Shown here: in pieces, positions 33,573 through 41,613 of the stretch
Layout of the letters: the number at the start of each line of letters is the position of its first letter
How positions within the stretch are numbered: position 1 is the stretch's first letter
Assembly (NCBI GenBank): GCA_030536575.1
Contig: JAUNPS010000021.1
Coordinates: 1 to 64,000 of the forward strand
Reading direction: 5' to 3'
Length of the DNA stretch: 64,000 nucleotides
DNA from: Eubacteriales bacterium
GTDB lineage: Bacteria > Bacillota > Clostridia > Lachnospirales > Lachnospiraceae
Program-made: the position numbers and the translations under genes
The notes under the pieces: model-generated
The model's input: only the letters and a program-made list of their open reading frames with translations
What the model was told of the DNA's origin: nothing
Database searches by the model: none

Positions 33573-33704
33573 GATCCGGTTTGGCTCCGCGCCCAGGCGG
33601 GCGGCCTCGATTTCGGGTGATCTGGTTTTGCCCCGCGTCCCGGCGAGCGGTCTCGATTTCGGGTGATCCGGTTTGACCCCTGCCCGGCGGGCAACCCCGC
33701 GATT
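33573..33704. repeat. 46-bp GC-rich tandem repeat after the sensor kinase gene
   Basis: Units begin at 33573, 33619 and 33665 (GATCYGGTTT...), with a period of exactly 46 bp; two full copies and most of a third are present. The shared tail is CTCGATTTCGGGT. The array starts 8 bp after the stop codon. The remaining part of the 343-bp gene-free stretch is covered by the next entry and shows nothing else clear up to 33884. Confidence 0.8.
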
Positions 33705-33705
33705 C

Positions 33706-33787
33706 ACAAAAAGTTATCCAACTGGGCACGCGAAATGGTGGATTCTTTCCACATTTTCTCGTCTCATTGTGGATAACTTTTTTTATT
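33706..33787. other. Inverted repeat with DnaA-box-like sequences outside oriC
   Basis: AAAAAGTTATCCA (33708-33720) and TGGATAACTTTTT (33770-33782) are perfectly complementary over 12-13 bp, with an inner hairpin GTGGA/TCCAC (about 33738-33753). The right arm contains a consensus DnaA box (TGTGGATAA, 33768-33776); the left arm has TTATCCAAC. The T run on the right could terminate the plus-strand transcript. Either a terminator or a DnaA-binding site is possible; the spacing of the arms is long for a terminator. Confidence 0.45.
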
Positions 33788-33884
33788 TCGGTCTATGTTG
33801 TGGAATTTTCCCGTACTAAACACGTACCACTGACTATCAACACTGTCAAATTTCTATGCCAGCATGACTGCTTGGCCCATTCCC

Positions 33885-33903
33885 CGCCGCGAAAAAAGCG
33901 GCG
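33885..33903 (-). terminator. Hairpin after the histidine phosphatase gene
   Basis: CGCCGC (33885-33890) and GCGGCG (33898-33903) form a stem with an A/T-only loop, 4 bp after the stop codon on the minus strand. No T run follows the stem, so it is a weak terminator candidate. Confidence 0.4.
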
Positions 33904-33907
33904 CCTC

Positions 33908-34678
33908 TCAGTGCCGCTCTCCATTTCCATACGTCTCGCAAAACCTGCACGCAAACGACGGCTCCTCCCCGCCCGCATACAAATGCGAAACATCCCCAAT
34001 CCTCAGCGCCCGGAAATACGCAATCCCCTTCTCCCTCTCCTCCGTAACCACCTCCGTCACCGAAGTCGGCGCCATCGCCAAACTATGCCACAACACAAAC
34101 GGCGAAACCTCCCACAAATGCGCCAAAATCACACAACTCACCCCAAAATGGCAGAAACACGCAATCGTCTCCTCACTCTCCCGCTCCACCCGGTAATGCG
34201 CGCCCTCCCGCACATACCCATAAGAACGCAAAAGCCCATCGAAACCTTCCGCCGCCCGCTCATAAAGCGGAATCATATCGCTCCTTTTCGCCACCTCGGA
34301 CTCTCTCCATCCCTCCGCCGAAAAATACTCCGGATGCTCCGTCCAATACCCCGGAACCATATCCCACGCAATCCGCTTCCGATAGCGCCCGTCCTCCATC
34401 CTGGTATCCGGATACGCCCGAATCAGCTCCGGCGCTCCATTAATATCCACCCTCGCCGGAAACTCCTCCAGCCAGTCCAGCACCTTCGCTTCCCTCCCCA
34501 CCTTTGCAAGCGTATACGAAGCCGTATCCTTCGCCCGCCCTAGGGGCGACACATAAAAATCCGAAACCGGCTCCTTCTTCATCTTTTCCGCAAGCAATGC
34601 GGCTTCTTTATGGCCCTTTTCGGTCAGGGTATCGTGCACATAGTCGGGGTCGCCGTGGCGGATCAGTAAGATTCTCAT
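33908..34678 (-). CDS. Histidine phosphatase family protein (phosphoglycerate-mutase-like)
   Basis: 256 residues. The N-terminal LIRHGDPDY carries the catalytic RHG motif (Arg7-His8-Gly9), YVSPLGRAKDTA has the second phosphate-binding Arg, and CFCHFG supplies the second histidine late in the fold (the usual GHG replaced by CHFG). Specific substrate unknown; the family includes sugar phosphatases and mutases. It is a single-gene unit between the 46-bp repeat region and an importer operon. Its entire coding strand is C-poor compared with the neighbours, like the ends of several other units here. Confidence 0.82.
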   Translation of the reverse strand: MRILLIRHGDPDYVHDTLTEKGHKEAALLAEKMKKEPVSDFYVSPLGRAKDTASYTLAKVGREAKVLDWLEEFPARVDINGAPELIRAYPDTRMEDGRYRKRIAWDMVPGYWTEHPEYFSAEGWRESEVAKRSDMIPLYERAAEGFDGLLRSYGYVREGAHYRVERESEETIACFCHFGVSCVILAHLWEVSPFVLWHSLAMAPTSVTEVVTEEREKGIAYFRALRIGDVSHLYAGGEEPSFACRFCETYGNGERH

Positions 34679-34774
34679 AATTTTTTCATCCTCCCTGTCT
34701 GTTCATCCCCTCCATTATAGGCTGCCCGCCCCCGCTTGTAAAGGCCGTCACAAAAACGAAGCTCGAAAAATCAC

Positions 34775-34803
34775 AAAAAAGGAGCCCGGAAAATCCGGAC
34801 TCC
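34775..34803 (-). terminator. Terminator of the second RbsABC-like importer operon
   Basis: On the minus strand GGAGTCCGGA, loop TTT, TCCGGGCTCC, then TTTTTT (34780-34775). A classical intrinsic terminator 19 bp after the binding-protein stop. Confidence 0.92.
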
Positions 34804-34822
34804 ATTTTCGAAAACCTAAATC

Positions 34823-35893
34823 TTAATAATCAAATTCATCCACATTGCTCGCATCAAATACAAGCGCATCGCCAAGTACAACCTGTCTGTCGCTAATCTC
34901 TTTATCGCCCATTCTTCCGGCCGTAATCGTCTCGGAATCTACGGTGATATCCCCATTGGTCAGCTGATAAGCCGTCTGAACCGCCAGATAACCCAAATCC
35001 ATGCAGTTCCACAGAACGCCAGTCGCCAGCGGATTGCTCTCATCTTTGATATAAGTCTTCAGCGCATTCGGCGTTGCCAGACCTGTCAGCGTAATTGCCG
35101 TCGCATCCGGTTTGCTTGCTGCCGACTCATACTGTGCGCCAAGAGCCGGTGTCGACATGGAAGACAGGGCAATTGCCGCCTGAATCTGATCTTCCCCTGG
35201 TCCCATTCTGGAAATCAGCGTCGCACATTCCGCATTTACCTTCGTCTCATCCGTCCCCGGAAACAGAACGTCGGTATCCTCATTCTGAATAACCATAAAG
35301 CTGTATTCGTCTGTGGTCAGCAGCTCTTCGATGGCCGCCTGCCATGCGTTCTGGTTCGCATCGGTTCCGGTACTGGAAACCAGCGCAATGTTCGCTTTCT
35401 TATCGTCGCCGTAGCCTTTTGCTATCAAATCCTGTTTCGCGCCGTCCAGCAGACCTTTCGCCGCCGCTTCCGCAGTTACCTGATTCACGAACAGATCCCG
35501 CGCGTCTTCCTGAGCGTCCGCATCGAACGTTACAACCTTAATCCCATTTTCCTGAGCCTTTTTCAGCGTCGGAGCAATGGCCGTCGGGTCATTCGGAGAA
35601 ACTAAAATCGCGTCGACACCCTGCGCAATCCAGCCTTCCAGAATATCTACCTGCTTCTGGTTCGTAGCCTGATCCTGGGAAGGCCCGTCATAAAGCAGGG
35701 TAATTCCCAGCTCATCGGAAGCTTCCTGTGCTCCGGTCTTTACCGCATCAAAATAGTTTTCCCCCTTGAACTTCGGCAGCATGGCAATGGTCACATCCCC
35801 GTCCGCAGAAGCGGTGAATCCGGTGAACATCGTACAGGCCATAACACCTGCCAGCGTCATTGCAGCAAACTTTCTCCCAAAATTTTTCTTCAT
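34823..35893 (-). CDS. Sugar ABC transporter substrate-binding protein (LsrB/RhaS-like)
   Basis: 356 residues. A signal peptide (likely cut after ASA near residue 30) is followed by a type I binding domain: AMLPKFKGENYFD, DAILVSPNDPTAI, VVTFDADAQ and TGTDANQNAW. The closest branch is autoinducer-2/rhamnose binding, but the ligand cannot be fixed. No convincing lipobox at the cleavage site. It is the last gene of its operon, 65 bp after the permease, with AAGGAGGG before the ATG. Confidence 0.9.
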   Translation of the reverse strand: MKKNFGRKFAAMTLAGVMACTMFTGFTASADGDVTIAMLPKFKGENYFDAVKTGAQEASDELGITLLYDGPSQDQATNQKQVDILEGWIAQGVDAILVSPNDPTAIAPTLKKAQENGIKVVTFDADAQEDARDLFVNQVTAEAAAKGLLDGAKQDLIAKGYGDDKKANIALVSSTGTDANQNAWQAAIEELLTTDEYSFMVIQNEDTDVLFPGTDETKVNAECATLISRMGPGEDQIQAAIALSSMSTPALGAQYESAASKPDATAITLTGLATPNALKTYIKDESNPLATGVLWNCMDLGYLAVQTAYQLTNGDITVDSETITAGRMGDKEISDRQVVLGDALVFDASNVDEFDY

Positions 35894-35958
35894 GTGAAAC
35901 CCTCCTTAAAAATAATATCGTTTTTTATTATAGCCTCATGGCTTAATAAACTTTTTGG

Positions 35959-36939
35959 TTATCCCGCGTTCTTCGCGTCTTCCACTTTCAGAATCTTCTT
36001 TTTCTTCGCTCTTTCATTCAGAACCGCGTAGGAAATCAGCGCAATCATCAGCACCGCTCCCTGGACAATCGTCTGCACATCGATGGGAATGTTCAGCACG
36101 GTCAGCCCGCTGTTCAGCGTTGCAATGATCAGCGTTCCCAGGATCGTGCCCTTCATATCGCCGATTCCGCCGTTGATACTGGTTCCGCCCAGCACCACCA
36201 CCGTAATGACTTTCAGGTTAAAATTCGTTCCCGCGTCATACTTAATGCTCGTAAATCTTCCAAGCCAGATAAAAGCCGCCAGCGCGCAGATCAGGCCTGC
36301 CAGCGCGTAAATCCCGATCAGGATCCGATCCGTCTTGATTCCCGCATATCTGGCCGCATTGGGATTCAGCCCAATGCTGTAAATCTTCCGCCCAAGGGTG
36401 GTTTTCGAAAGCACATAAACGAAAATCACCGCCAGCAGAATATAAAGCCAAATCTGAATCGGAAGTCCGAGAACCACCGTATTTCCCATAAAAGCCGCGA
36501 AGGGATAGGCATAAATGCTGTCGCCCCTGGTAATTCCACGCGCCAGCCCCAGGTACAGATACATCGTTGCCAGCGTTGTCACCATCGGCGTAATCTTCAC
36601 TTTCGCAATCAGCAGGCCGTTCAGAATCCCGCATAACACGCCGACCAGCAAAGTCACCAGAACCGCAGCCACATCTCCTGCTGCCGTCGCCGCCATCCCG
36701 CCAAGCATACAGGACAAAACCATAATATTTCCTACTGAAAGATCGATCCCGCCCGTAATGATGATCAGCGTCATCGGCAGTGCAACCATTCCGATTTCAA
36801 TGATATTGCGCAGCATAACCGAAATTAAATAATTCGGCTTCAGAAAATTCGGCGCCTTGATTGCAATAAACCCGAACAAAATCAGCCAGATCAGAAACAG
36901 CGCCGCATTGAAAGAAAATTTCCATCTCTTTTTCGTCAT
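35959..36939 (-). CDS. Sugar ABC transporter permease (RbsC type)
   Basis: 326 residues with ITGGIDLSVGNIMV, IGLNPNAARYAGI and VVLGGTSINGGIG, the three RbsC-family motifs; about eight to ten membrane segments and a Lys-rich C-terminal tail. It overlaps the preceding permease by 4 bp, so translation is coupled. It forms the channel with the permease at 36936-37928. Confidence 0.92.
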   Translation of the reverse strand: MTKKRWKFSFNAALFLIWLILFGFIAIKAPNFLKPNYLISVMLRNIIEIGMVALPMTLIIITGGIDLSVGNIMVLSCMLGGMAATAAGDVAAVLVTLLVGVLCGILNGLLIAKVKITPMVTTLATMYLYLGLARGITRGDSIYAYPFAAFMGNTVVLGLPIQIWLYILLAVIFVYVLSKTTLGRKIYSIGLNPNAARYAGIKTDRILIGIYALAGLICALAAFIWLGRFTSIKYDAGTNFNLKVITVVVLGGTSINGGIGDMKGTILGTLIIATLNSGLTVLNIPIDVQTIVQGAVLMIALISYAVLNERAKKKKILKVEDAKNAG

Positions 36940-37928
36940 GAAACGCCACCTCCTGTCTGCAATTTTTGTCCTGCCGGAACAACCCGTTTCCTCTTCCGGT
37001 TTCTGGATGCGCTCACCACCACCGAAATCAGGATAATGGCTCCCTTTACCGCATCCGCCCAGTTCGGGCTGATTCCCAGGAAGTTAATAGCCGGAGCCAC
37101 GATTGCCAGGATAAACGCGCCGATCACCGTACCGATCAGTTTTCCGGAACCGCCTGAGGAGCTGGTTCCGCCCAGTACCACGGCCGCGATAAACGTCATT
37201 TCCATACCGGTTCCCATAGTCGTGGTCACACGCTGTCCGGCCGTGGCGACGATCAGCGCCGTAATTCCGAACAATGCGCCCGCAATCGTGTAAGAGAGAA
37301 CGACAGTCCGGTCTACATTGATTCCCGCCAGCCTTGCGCCGTTTCGGTTATTCCCGATCGCATACAGTTTTTTCACGAATCTGGAATACTTGGTAAAGAG
37401 CAGGAAAAATACCGTCACAATCAGGCAGATCAAAACGCTCGCCGGAACTACTCCGAAAATCTTCGCCTTAAACGCCAGCCAGGTAAAGCTCGCCGGAAGG
37501 TCGTAAATCGAACCTTCCACAGTCAGCGGCAGTACCCCCTGGAAAATCTGGGTCGTCGCCAGCGTCGCTACAATCGCCGGAATCTTCAGGCCCGTAATAA
37601 ACAGTCCGTTTAAGGTACTCAAAAGCGCCCCTAAAATCATTGCCGCAACCAGCAGTCCCGCAAAGGGCACTCCCATTTTTCCAATGGCCGCACAGGCCAG
37701 CGCCACCACCGAAATCAGCGCCCCGGTGGATACGTCAATATTTCCGGTCAGGATAATCAGGTTCATGCCAATGGCCGAAATCAGAATATAACTGAAGGAG
37801 TTCAGAATACTCATGATATTGTTCAGCGTATAAAATCCCGGCGCCAGCACGGCCAGCAGCAGCATGATCACCACCAGAAAACAGAACAGGTAAAATTCCT
37901 TGGTCATAAAATTCTTTTTCGTTTTCAT
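36936..37928 (-). CDS. Sugar ABC transporter permease (RbsC type)
   Basis: 330 residues of BPD_transp_2 type: LTGNIDVSTGALIS, IGNNRNGARLAGI and VVLGGTSSSGGSG. Overlaps both neighbours by 4 bp (ATPase upstream, second permease downstream), a tight translational chain. The asymmetry between this and its partner is similar to LsrC/LsrD pairs. Confidence 0.92.
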   Translation of the reverse strand: MKTKKNFMTKEFYLFCFLVVIMLLLAVLAPGFYTLNNIMSILNSFSYILISAIGMNLIILTGNIDVSTGALISVVALACAAIGKMGVPFAGLLVAAMILGALLSTLNGLFITGLKIPAIVATLATTQIFQGVLPLTVEGSIYDLPASFTWLAFKAKIFGVVPASVLICLIVTVFFLLFTKYSRFVKKLYAIGNNRNGARLAGINVDRTVVLSYTIAGALFGITALIVATAGQRVTTTMGTGMEMTFIAAVVLGGTSSSGGSGKLIGTVIGAFILAIVAPAINFLGISPNWADAVKGAIILISVVVSASRNRKRKRVVPAGQKLQTGGGVS

Positions 37929-39442
37929 GCTCCCACCCCCTTTTTCGATTCGAGGGCAACGGAAAGAATCGCTTCCTGTGTCGCCTCTTCCCGGTCAAAA
38001 CATCCCGCAATGGAACCGTCCTTCATCACATAAATCCGGTCGCACATTCCCAAAAGTTCCGGCAGTTCCGAGGAAACCATGATAATCGTCAGCCCCTGTC
38101 CGGTCAGTTCGCTGATAATCTTGTGAATCTCCGACTTGGCGTTTACATCCACGCCTCTGGTGGGTTCGTCCAGAAGCAACAGCTTCGGCTTCAGCGCCAG
38201 CGCCCTGGATACGGACACCTTCTGCTGATTCCCTCCGGACAGATTCGCAACCAGGAATTCCCCGTCCGGCGCTTTAATCCCGACTTCCCGAATATAGGTT
38301 TCCCCCAGCTCCTTTTCCTTCCTGATATCCAGAAAATCCAGCTGCTTTTTCAGCTTCTTTAACTGGGGAAGGGAGATATTCTTCTCAACGGACATGTCCA
38401 CGATCAGCCCATATTTTCCTCTGTCCTCCGAAACGTATACAATTCCGTGTTCCATCGCCTCTTCGTAATTGTGAATCTCGATTTCCTGTCCTTCCAGATA
38501 CAGTTTCCCGGCCGCCTTTCCGGTCAGCCCGCAGATGGACTCCATCAATTCTGTACGCCCCGCTCCCGCAAGGCCCGAAAATCCAAGAATCTCGCCTTTT
38601 TTCACGAAAAAGCTGATATCTTCCAGAAATCCTTCGTCGTAATAGTGCTCGGCCCGGAACAGCTCGCCGCCGATTTTCGTATTTGCTTTCGGATAATAGC
38701 TCCCCATTTTCCGCCCGACCATATCCGCTACAAGCTCATCTTTATTCGTCTCTTTCACGTCTTTCGTGGAAATGTACTGCCCGTCCCGGATCACCGTCAC
38801 CCGGTCGCAAATCTCGAAAATTTCCTCCAGCCGGTGGCTGATATAGACAATTCCCAGCCCTTCCCGCTTCAGATTTTCGATGATCTGGAACAGCGCCGTC
38901 ACTTCCCGCTGGGTCAGTGAGGCCGTCGGCTCGTCAAAAATCAGGATATTCGCCTGAAAAGTCAGAGCCTTGGCAATCTCCACCATCTGTTTCTGCGCCA
39001 TTCCCAGGCTTTTCACCTGTGCATCCAGGTCGATCTTCGTATTCAGCCTTTTGAAAATTTCTTCTGCTTTCTGTTTCATCGCTCCATAGTCGATCACGGA
39101 AAACGGGCCGATTTTTTTCATCATCTCGTGCCCCAGATAGAGGTTATCCAGAACGGTCATCTCTTCAAAAAGACTGGTTTCCTGAAAAATAATTGAGACG
39201 CCTTTTCCGTAGGCCTCCAGCGGATTGGAAAACTTTTCTTCTTTTCCGTTCACGATCATGGTTCCGCTGTCCGGCTTATGGACGCCGCACACCACTTTCA
39301 TCAGGGTGGATTTTCCAGCTCCGTTTTCTCCGCAGATCGCATGCACTTCGCCGCTTCTCAGTTGAAAATCGATTCCGCTTAAAGCCTTTACGCCAGGAAA
39401 CGTTTTTACAATGTTTTTCAATTCCAAAATCGTTTCGGCCAT
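37925..39442 (-). CDS. Sugar ABC transporter ATP-binding protein (two ATPase domains)
   Basis: 505 residues. Domain one: GENGAGKST, LGMAQKQ signature variant and ILIFDEPTA. Domain two: GLAGAGRTE, LSGGNQQ and LLLLDEPTRG. The first signature motif departs from LSGGQ more than usual but keeps family form. It is the first gene of the importer part; direct repeats at 39501-39535 lie just upstream, and a terminator of the preceding UroD-like gene at 39545-39579 separates the two transcripts. Confidence 0.95.
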   Translation of the reverse strand: MAETILELKNIVKTFPGVKALSGIDFQLRSGEVHAICGENGAGKSTLMKVVCGVHKPDSGTMIVNGKEEKFSNPLEAYGKGVSIIFQETSLFEEMTVLDNLYLGHEMMKKIGPFSVIDYGAMKQKAEEIFKRLNTKIDLDAQVKSLGMAQKQMVEIAKALTFQANILIFDEPTASLTQREVTALFQIIENLKREGLGIVYISHRLEEIFEICDRVTVIRDGQYISTKDVKETNKDELVADMVGRKMGSYYPKANTKIGGELFRAEHYYDEGFLEDISFFVKKGEILGFSGLAGAGRTELMESICGLTGKAAGKLYLEGQEIEIHNYEEAMEHGIVYVSEDRGKYGLIVDMSVEKNISLPQLKKLKKQLDFLDIRKEKELGETYIREVGIKAPDGEFLVANLSGGNQQKVSVSRALALKPKLLLLDEPTRGVDVNAKSEIHKIISELTGQGLTIIMVSSELPELLGMCDRIYVMKDGSIAGCFDREEATQEAILSVALESKKGVGA

Positions 39443-39500
39443 TGCATCACCTCCATATCTCCGTCTTGACTGTCTCTATTTTAAAGAAATTTTGTCTGAG

Positions 39501-39535
39501 AAAACATGGAATATACAAATCAAAATATGGAAATA
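39501..39535 (-). promoter_or_regulatory. 21-bp-spaced direct repeats before the ATPase gene
   Basis: AAAACATGGAATAT (39501-39514) and AAAATATGGAAATA (39522-39535) repeat with a 21-bp period, two helical turns. They lie directly upstream of a minus-strand -10-like TAAAAT (about 39479-39484) with no good -35. This is the normal arrangement for an AraC-type activator; the response regulator at 40867-41610 is the likely binder. Confidence 0.5.
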
Positions 39536-39544
39536 TTGATATAT

Positions 39545-39579
39545 AAAAAATGCTGCCTGTAAATTTAGACAGCATTTTT
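39545..39579 (-). terminator. Terminator after the UroD-like gene
   Basis: On the minus strand AAATGCTGTCT pairs with AGGCAGCATTT (one G-U pair) around an 8-nt A/T loop, followed by a T run. It begins 8 bp after the stop codon. Confidence 0.88.
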
Positions 39580-39586
39580 GCATTTT

Positions 39587-40777
39587 TTACTTAATATCCG
39601 CGCCGGCCTGCTTCATGCATTCCGCAAGCCGCTGAATATAATACCGGTACAGCTCCAGAGGTGCGGAGGGCGGCACCTGATGATCGGCCCCCGGAATGTA
39701 ACCGCCTCCCCGGATAACCGGCAGAATCCGGTCGAACTCCCGGTCGATGGCCTCTTTTCCTTCCTGAATCCGCAGCTTGTTATAGCCGCCGATAAATTTC
39801 AGCGTCGGGAATTCCTCCCGTACTTTTACAATGTTCATCCCCGCATTCACATCCATCGGCAGGAATCCGTCCACTCCCGCCGCCATAAAATGCGGAATCA
39901 GCTTCGAAAATTCCCCGTCCGTATCCACGAACACATTTCCGACCCCTCTGGCCTTCATTTCCGGGATAATCTGACGGTAATAATCGCCCACGAATTCATT
40001 AAAGCAGTCCGGCGAAATCATCGGCCCGTTCTTCCCGCTCAGATCTTCCATGAAGTAGACCACATCCGGCTGAAGAATGTCGATAACCTTCAGCATTTTT
40101 TCCTGATAGACCTTCAGGATATAGTCGTTGATGCTGTGCAGAAGATCCGGTTCATCGTAAAATGCATAGAGCACCGGCTCGAATCCCATCAGTTCCCGCG
40201 GCGTCCAGAAAAATCCTTCCAGATTCAGCCGGATTGAGTAATCGCCCCGGTCATGAGCTTCCTTCAGCGGCCCGTAAGCTTCCTGAATCGCTTCGTCCGT
40301 AAAGCCCTCCAGCTCCCGGTCGCCCCGCTCCATCAGACGCTTCCAGTCATCTTCACATTCCACGATCTGTTTATATTCCAGATCCAGTTCCGAACCCGCT
40401 TTCCGAATGAGCTGTCTTCCGTATACATCCTGTTTTAACGTATATTCCGGCTTCACCTCAATGATTTTTTCCTCAAATCTGCGGAACGGCAGGACAAAAT
40501 GAATCCGTCTGACCGGGTCGAATCCCAGGTACTGTTCATACTCCATGACCCCCTGGGCCCAGTTTACCGGAAAATACTTTTCCTGCTGGTTGGCCTTGTT
40601 TCCGACAATATCGTTCGTAATATCCTTCGCGCCGTCCGCGATCTCAGCCGGAATGCCCTCGCCTTTATACCGCTGTGTCGTCAGCACCCACGGATAAAAC
40701 GTCTCTTCCACAGACCCTCTGTCCACCGGTTTTTCAAAATCCAGCGTTCTCCGCTCCCTCTCACGGTTTGTTATCAT
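39587..40777 (-). CDS. Uroporphyrinogen-decarboxylase-family protein (non-heme branch)
   Basis: About 396 residues, longer than heme UroD. The C-terminal half shows FVDTDGEFSKL, GFLPMDVNAGM, GGYNKLRI and GGYIPGADHQVPP, the pattern of UroD-like proteins found beside sugar uptake genes. It lacks the His-x-Cys zinc pair seen in the MtaA-like protein at 9202-10227: the position is taken by VDTDG. So the two are different subfamilies. The reaction is unknown. ATG at 40777 is chosen: AAGGAGG lies 9 bp upstream. It sits between the importer operon and its two-component genes, with its own upstream direct repeats at 40838-40876. Confidence 0.8.
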   Translation of the reverse strand: MITNRERERRTLDFEKPVDRGSVEETFYPWVLTTQRYKGEGIPAEIADGAKDITNDIVGNKANQQEKYFPVNWAQGVMEYEQYLGFDPVRRIHFVLPFRRFEEKIIEVKPEYTLKQDVYGRQLIRKAGSELDLEYKQIVECEDDWKRLMERGDRELEGFTDEAIQEAYGPLKEAHDRGDYSIRLNLEGFFWTPRELMGFEPVLYAFYDEPDLLHSINDYILKVYQEKMLKVIDILQPDVVYFMEDLSGKNGPMISPDCFNEFVGDYYRQIIPEMKARGVGNVFVDTDGEFSKLIPHFMAAGVDGFLPMDVNAGMNIVKVREEFPTLKFIGGYNKLRIQEGKEAIDREFDRILPVIRGGGYIPGADHQVPPSAPLELYRYYIQRLAECMKQAGADIK

Positions 40778-40837
40778 ATCCAACGCCTCCTTATCCACTT
40801 TTTTCTTCAGTGTAATAAAGATTCCCGTCTGATTGAA

Positions 40838-40876
40838 TATAAAATCCAAACCGGATTATATAAAATTCAAAACCGG
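40838..40876 (-). promoter_or_regulatory. 21-22-bp-spaced direct repeats before the UroD-like gene
   Basis: TATAAAATCCAAACCGG (40838-40854) and TATAAAATTCAAAACCGG (40859-40876) repeat with a 21-22-bp period; the second overlaps the stop codon of the response-regulator gene. As with the repeats at 39501, this is an AraC-activator-like layout and suggests that the UroD-like gene has its own induced promoter. Confidence 0.5.
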
Positions 40877-41610
40877 CTGCGGTATTCCCTTGGCGTGCAG
40901 CCCACAATATTCTTAAAAACCTTGCTGAAATAAAACTGGTCGGAAAAGCCCAGCGCGCTGGCAATCTCCCCGATCAGATAATCATCCTTGCGCATCAGAA
41001 GCGTCTTCGCCTTCTCCACCTTGCAGCGGATCAGGTATTCGTTATACGTGCAGTTTTTCTGTTTTTTAAAAATCTTGCTGAGGTAGGGCTGACTGATGTG
41101 GAACCGGTTGCAGATGGTCACAATGCTGTTGTCCCCGGCAATATTCTGATCCACATATTCACAGATCTGCATCACCAGTTCGTCCGCCGAAACCTTCGCC
41201 TTTGGCAGATTCAGGTTCTTATCCGCATTTTCATTCAGGATTTTCCGTATCCGGATAAACAATTCCTCTACCTTTCCCGCCTCCACGGGCTTCAGCAGAT
41301 AATCCAGCGCCCCCTGTGTAAACGCGTCGTGGACATAGTCGAAATCCGCATACCCGCTGACCGCCACACAGGCCGTATTTTTCTCTTTCTGGTTAATATA
41401 CTCGATCAGGGCAATGCCGGATTCTCCGGGCATCTTGATATCCGTCAGCACCACGTCCGGCTCCAGCTCGTCATACAGACGCACCGCCTGCTTTACCCCA
41501 TAGGCCTCCCCGACAATCTCAAAGTCGGCCAGCTTCCGGATGGCCCGCCTTTCCATCGCCAGAACCGCCGGCTCATCGTCTACAATCAGCACCTTGAACA
41601 CCTTACTCAT
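40867..41610 (-). CDS. Response regulator with AraC-type DNA-binding domain
   Basis: 247 residues, half the length of the regulator at 30197 because the middle region is missing. Receiver domain: DDE (11-13), phospho-acceptor Asp57 (VLTDIKMPGESG), Lys near 107 (LLKPVE). The C-terminal AraC domain has two helix-turn-helix units ending GCTPREYRSRF. It lies 3 bp after the sensor kinase. Probable targets are the direct repeats at 40838 and 39501. Confidence 0.93.
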   Translation of the reverse strand: MSKVFKVLIVDDEPAVLAMERRAIRKLADFEIVGEAYGVKQAVRLYDELEPDVVLTDIKMPGESGIALIEYINQKEKNTACVAVSGYADFDYVHDAFTQGALDYLLKPVEAGKVEELFIRIRKILNENADKNLNLPKAKVSADELVMQICEYVDQNIAGDNSIVTICNRFHISQPYLSKIFKKQKNCTYNEYLIRCKVEKAKTLLMRKDDYLIGEIASALGFSDQFYFSKVFKNIVGCTPREYRSRF

Positions 41611-41613
41611 CCC

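Noticed and set aside
33573-33704. CRISPR array
   Set aside because: Units of 46 bp are contiguous and similar over their whole length; there are no unique spacers and no cas genes.
31672-33729. A 685-codon open frame antisense to the sensor kinase
   Set aside because: Its product is rich in Arg, His, Pro and Ile with no domain, and the plus-strand frame has clear kinase motifs. It is a by-product of codon bias.
33706-33787. A second replication origin
   Set aside because: Only two boxes, one imperfect, and no initiator gene; the dnaA region is the clear origin.
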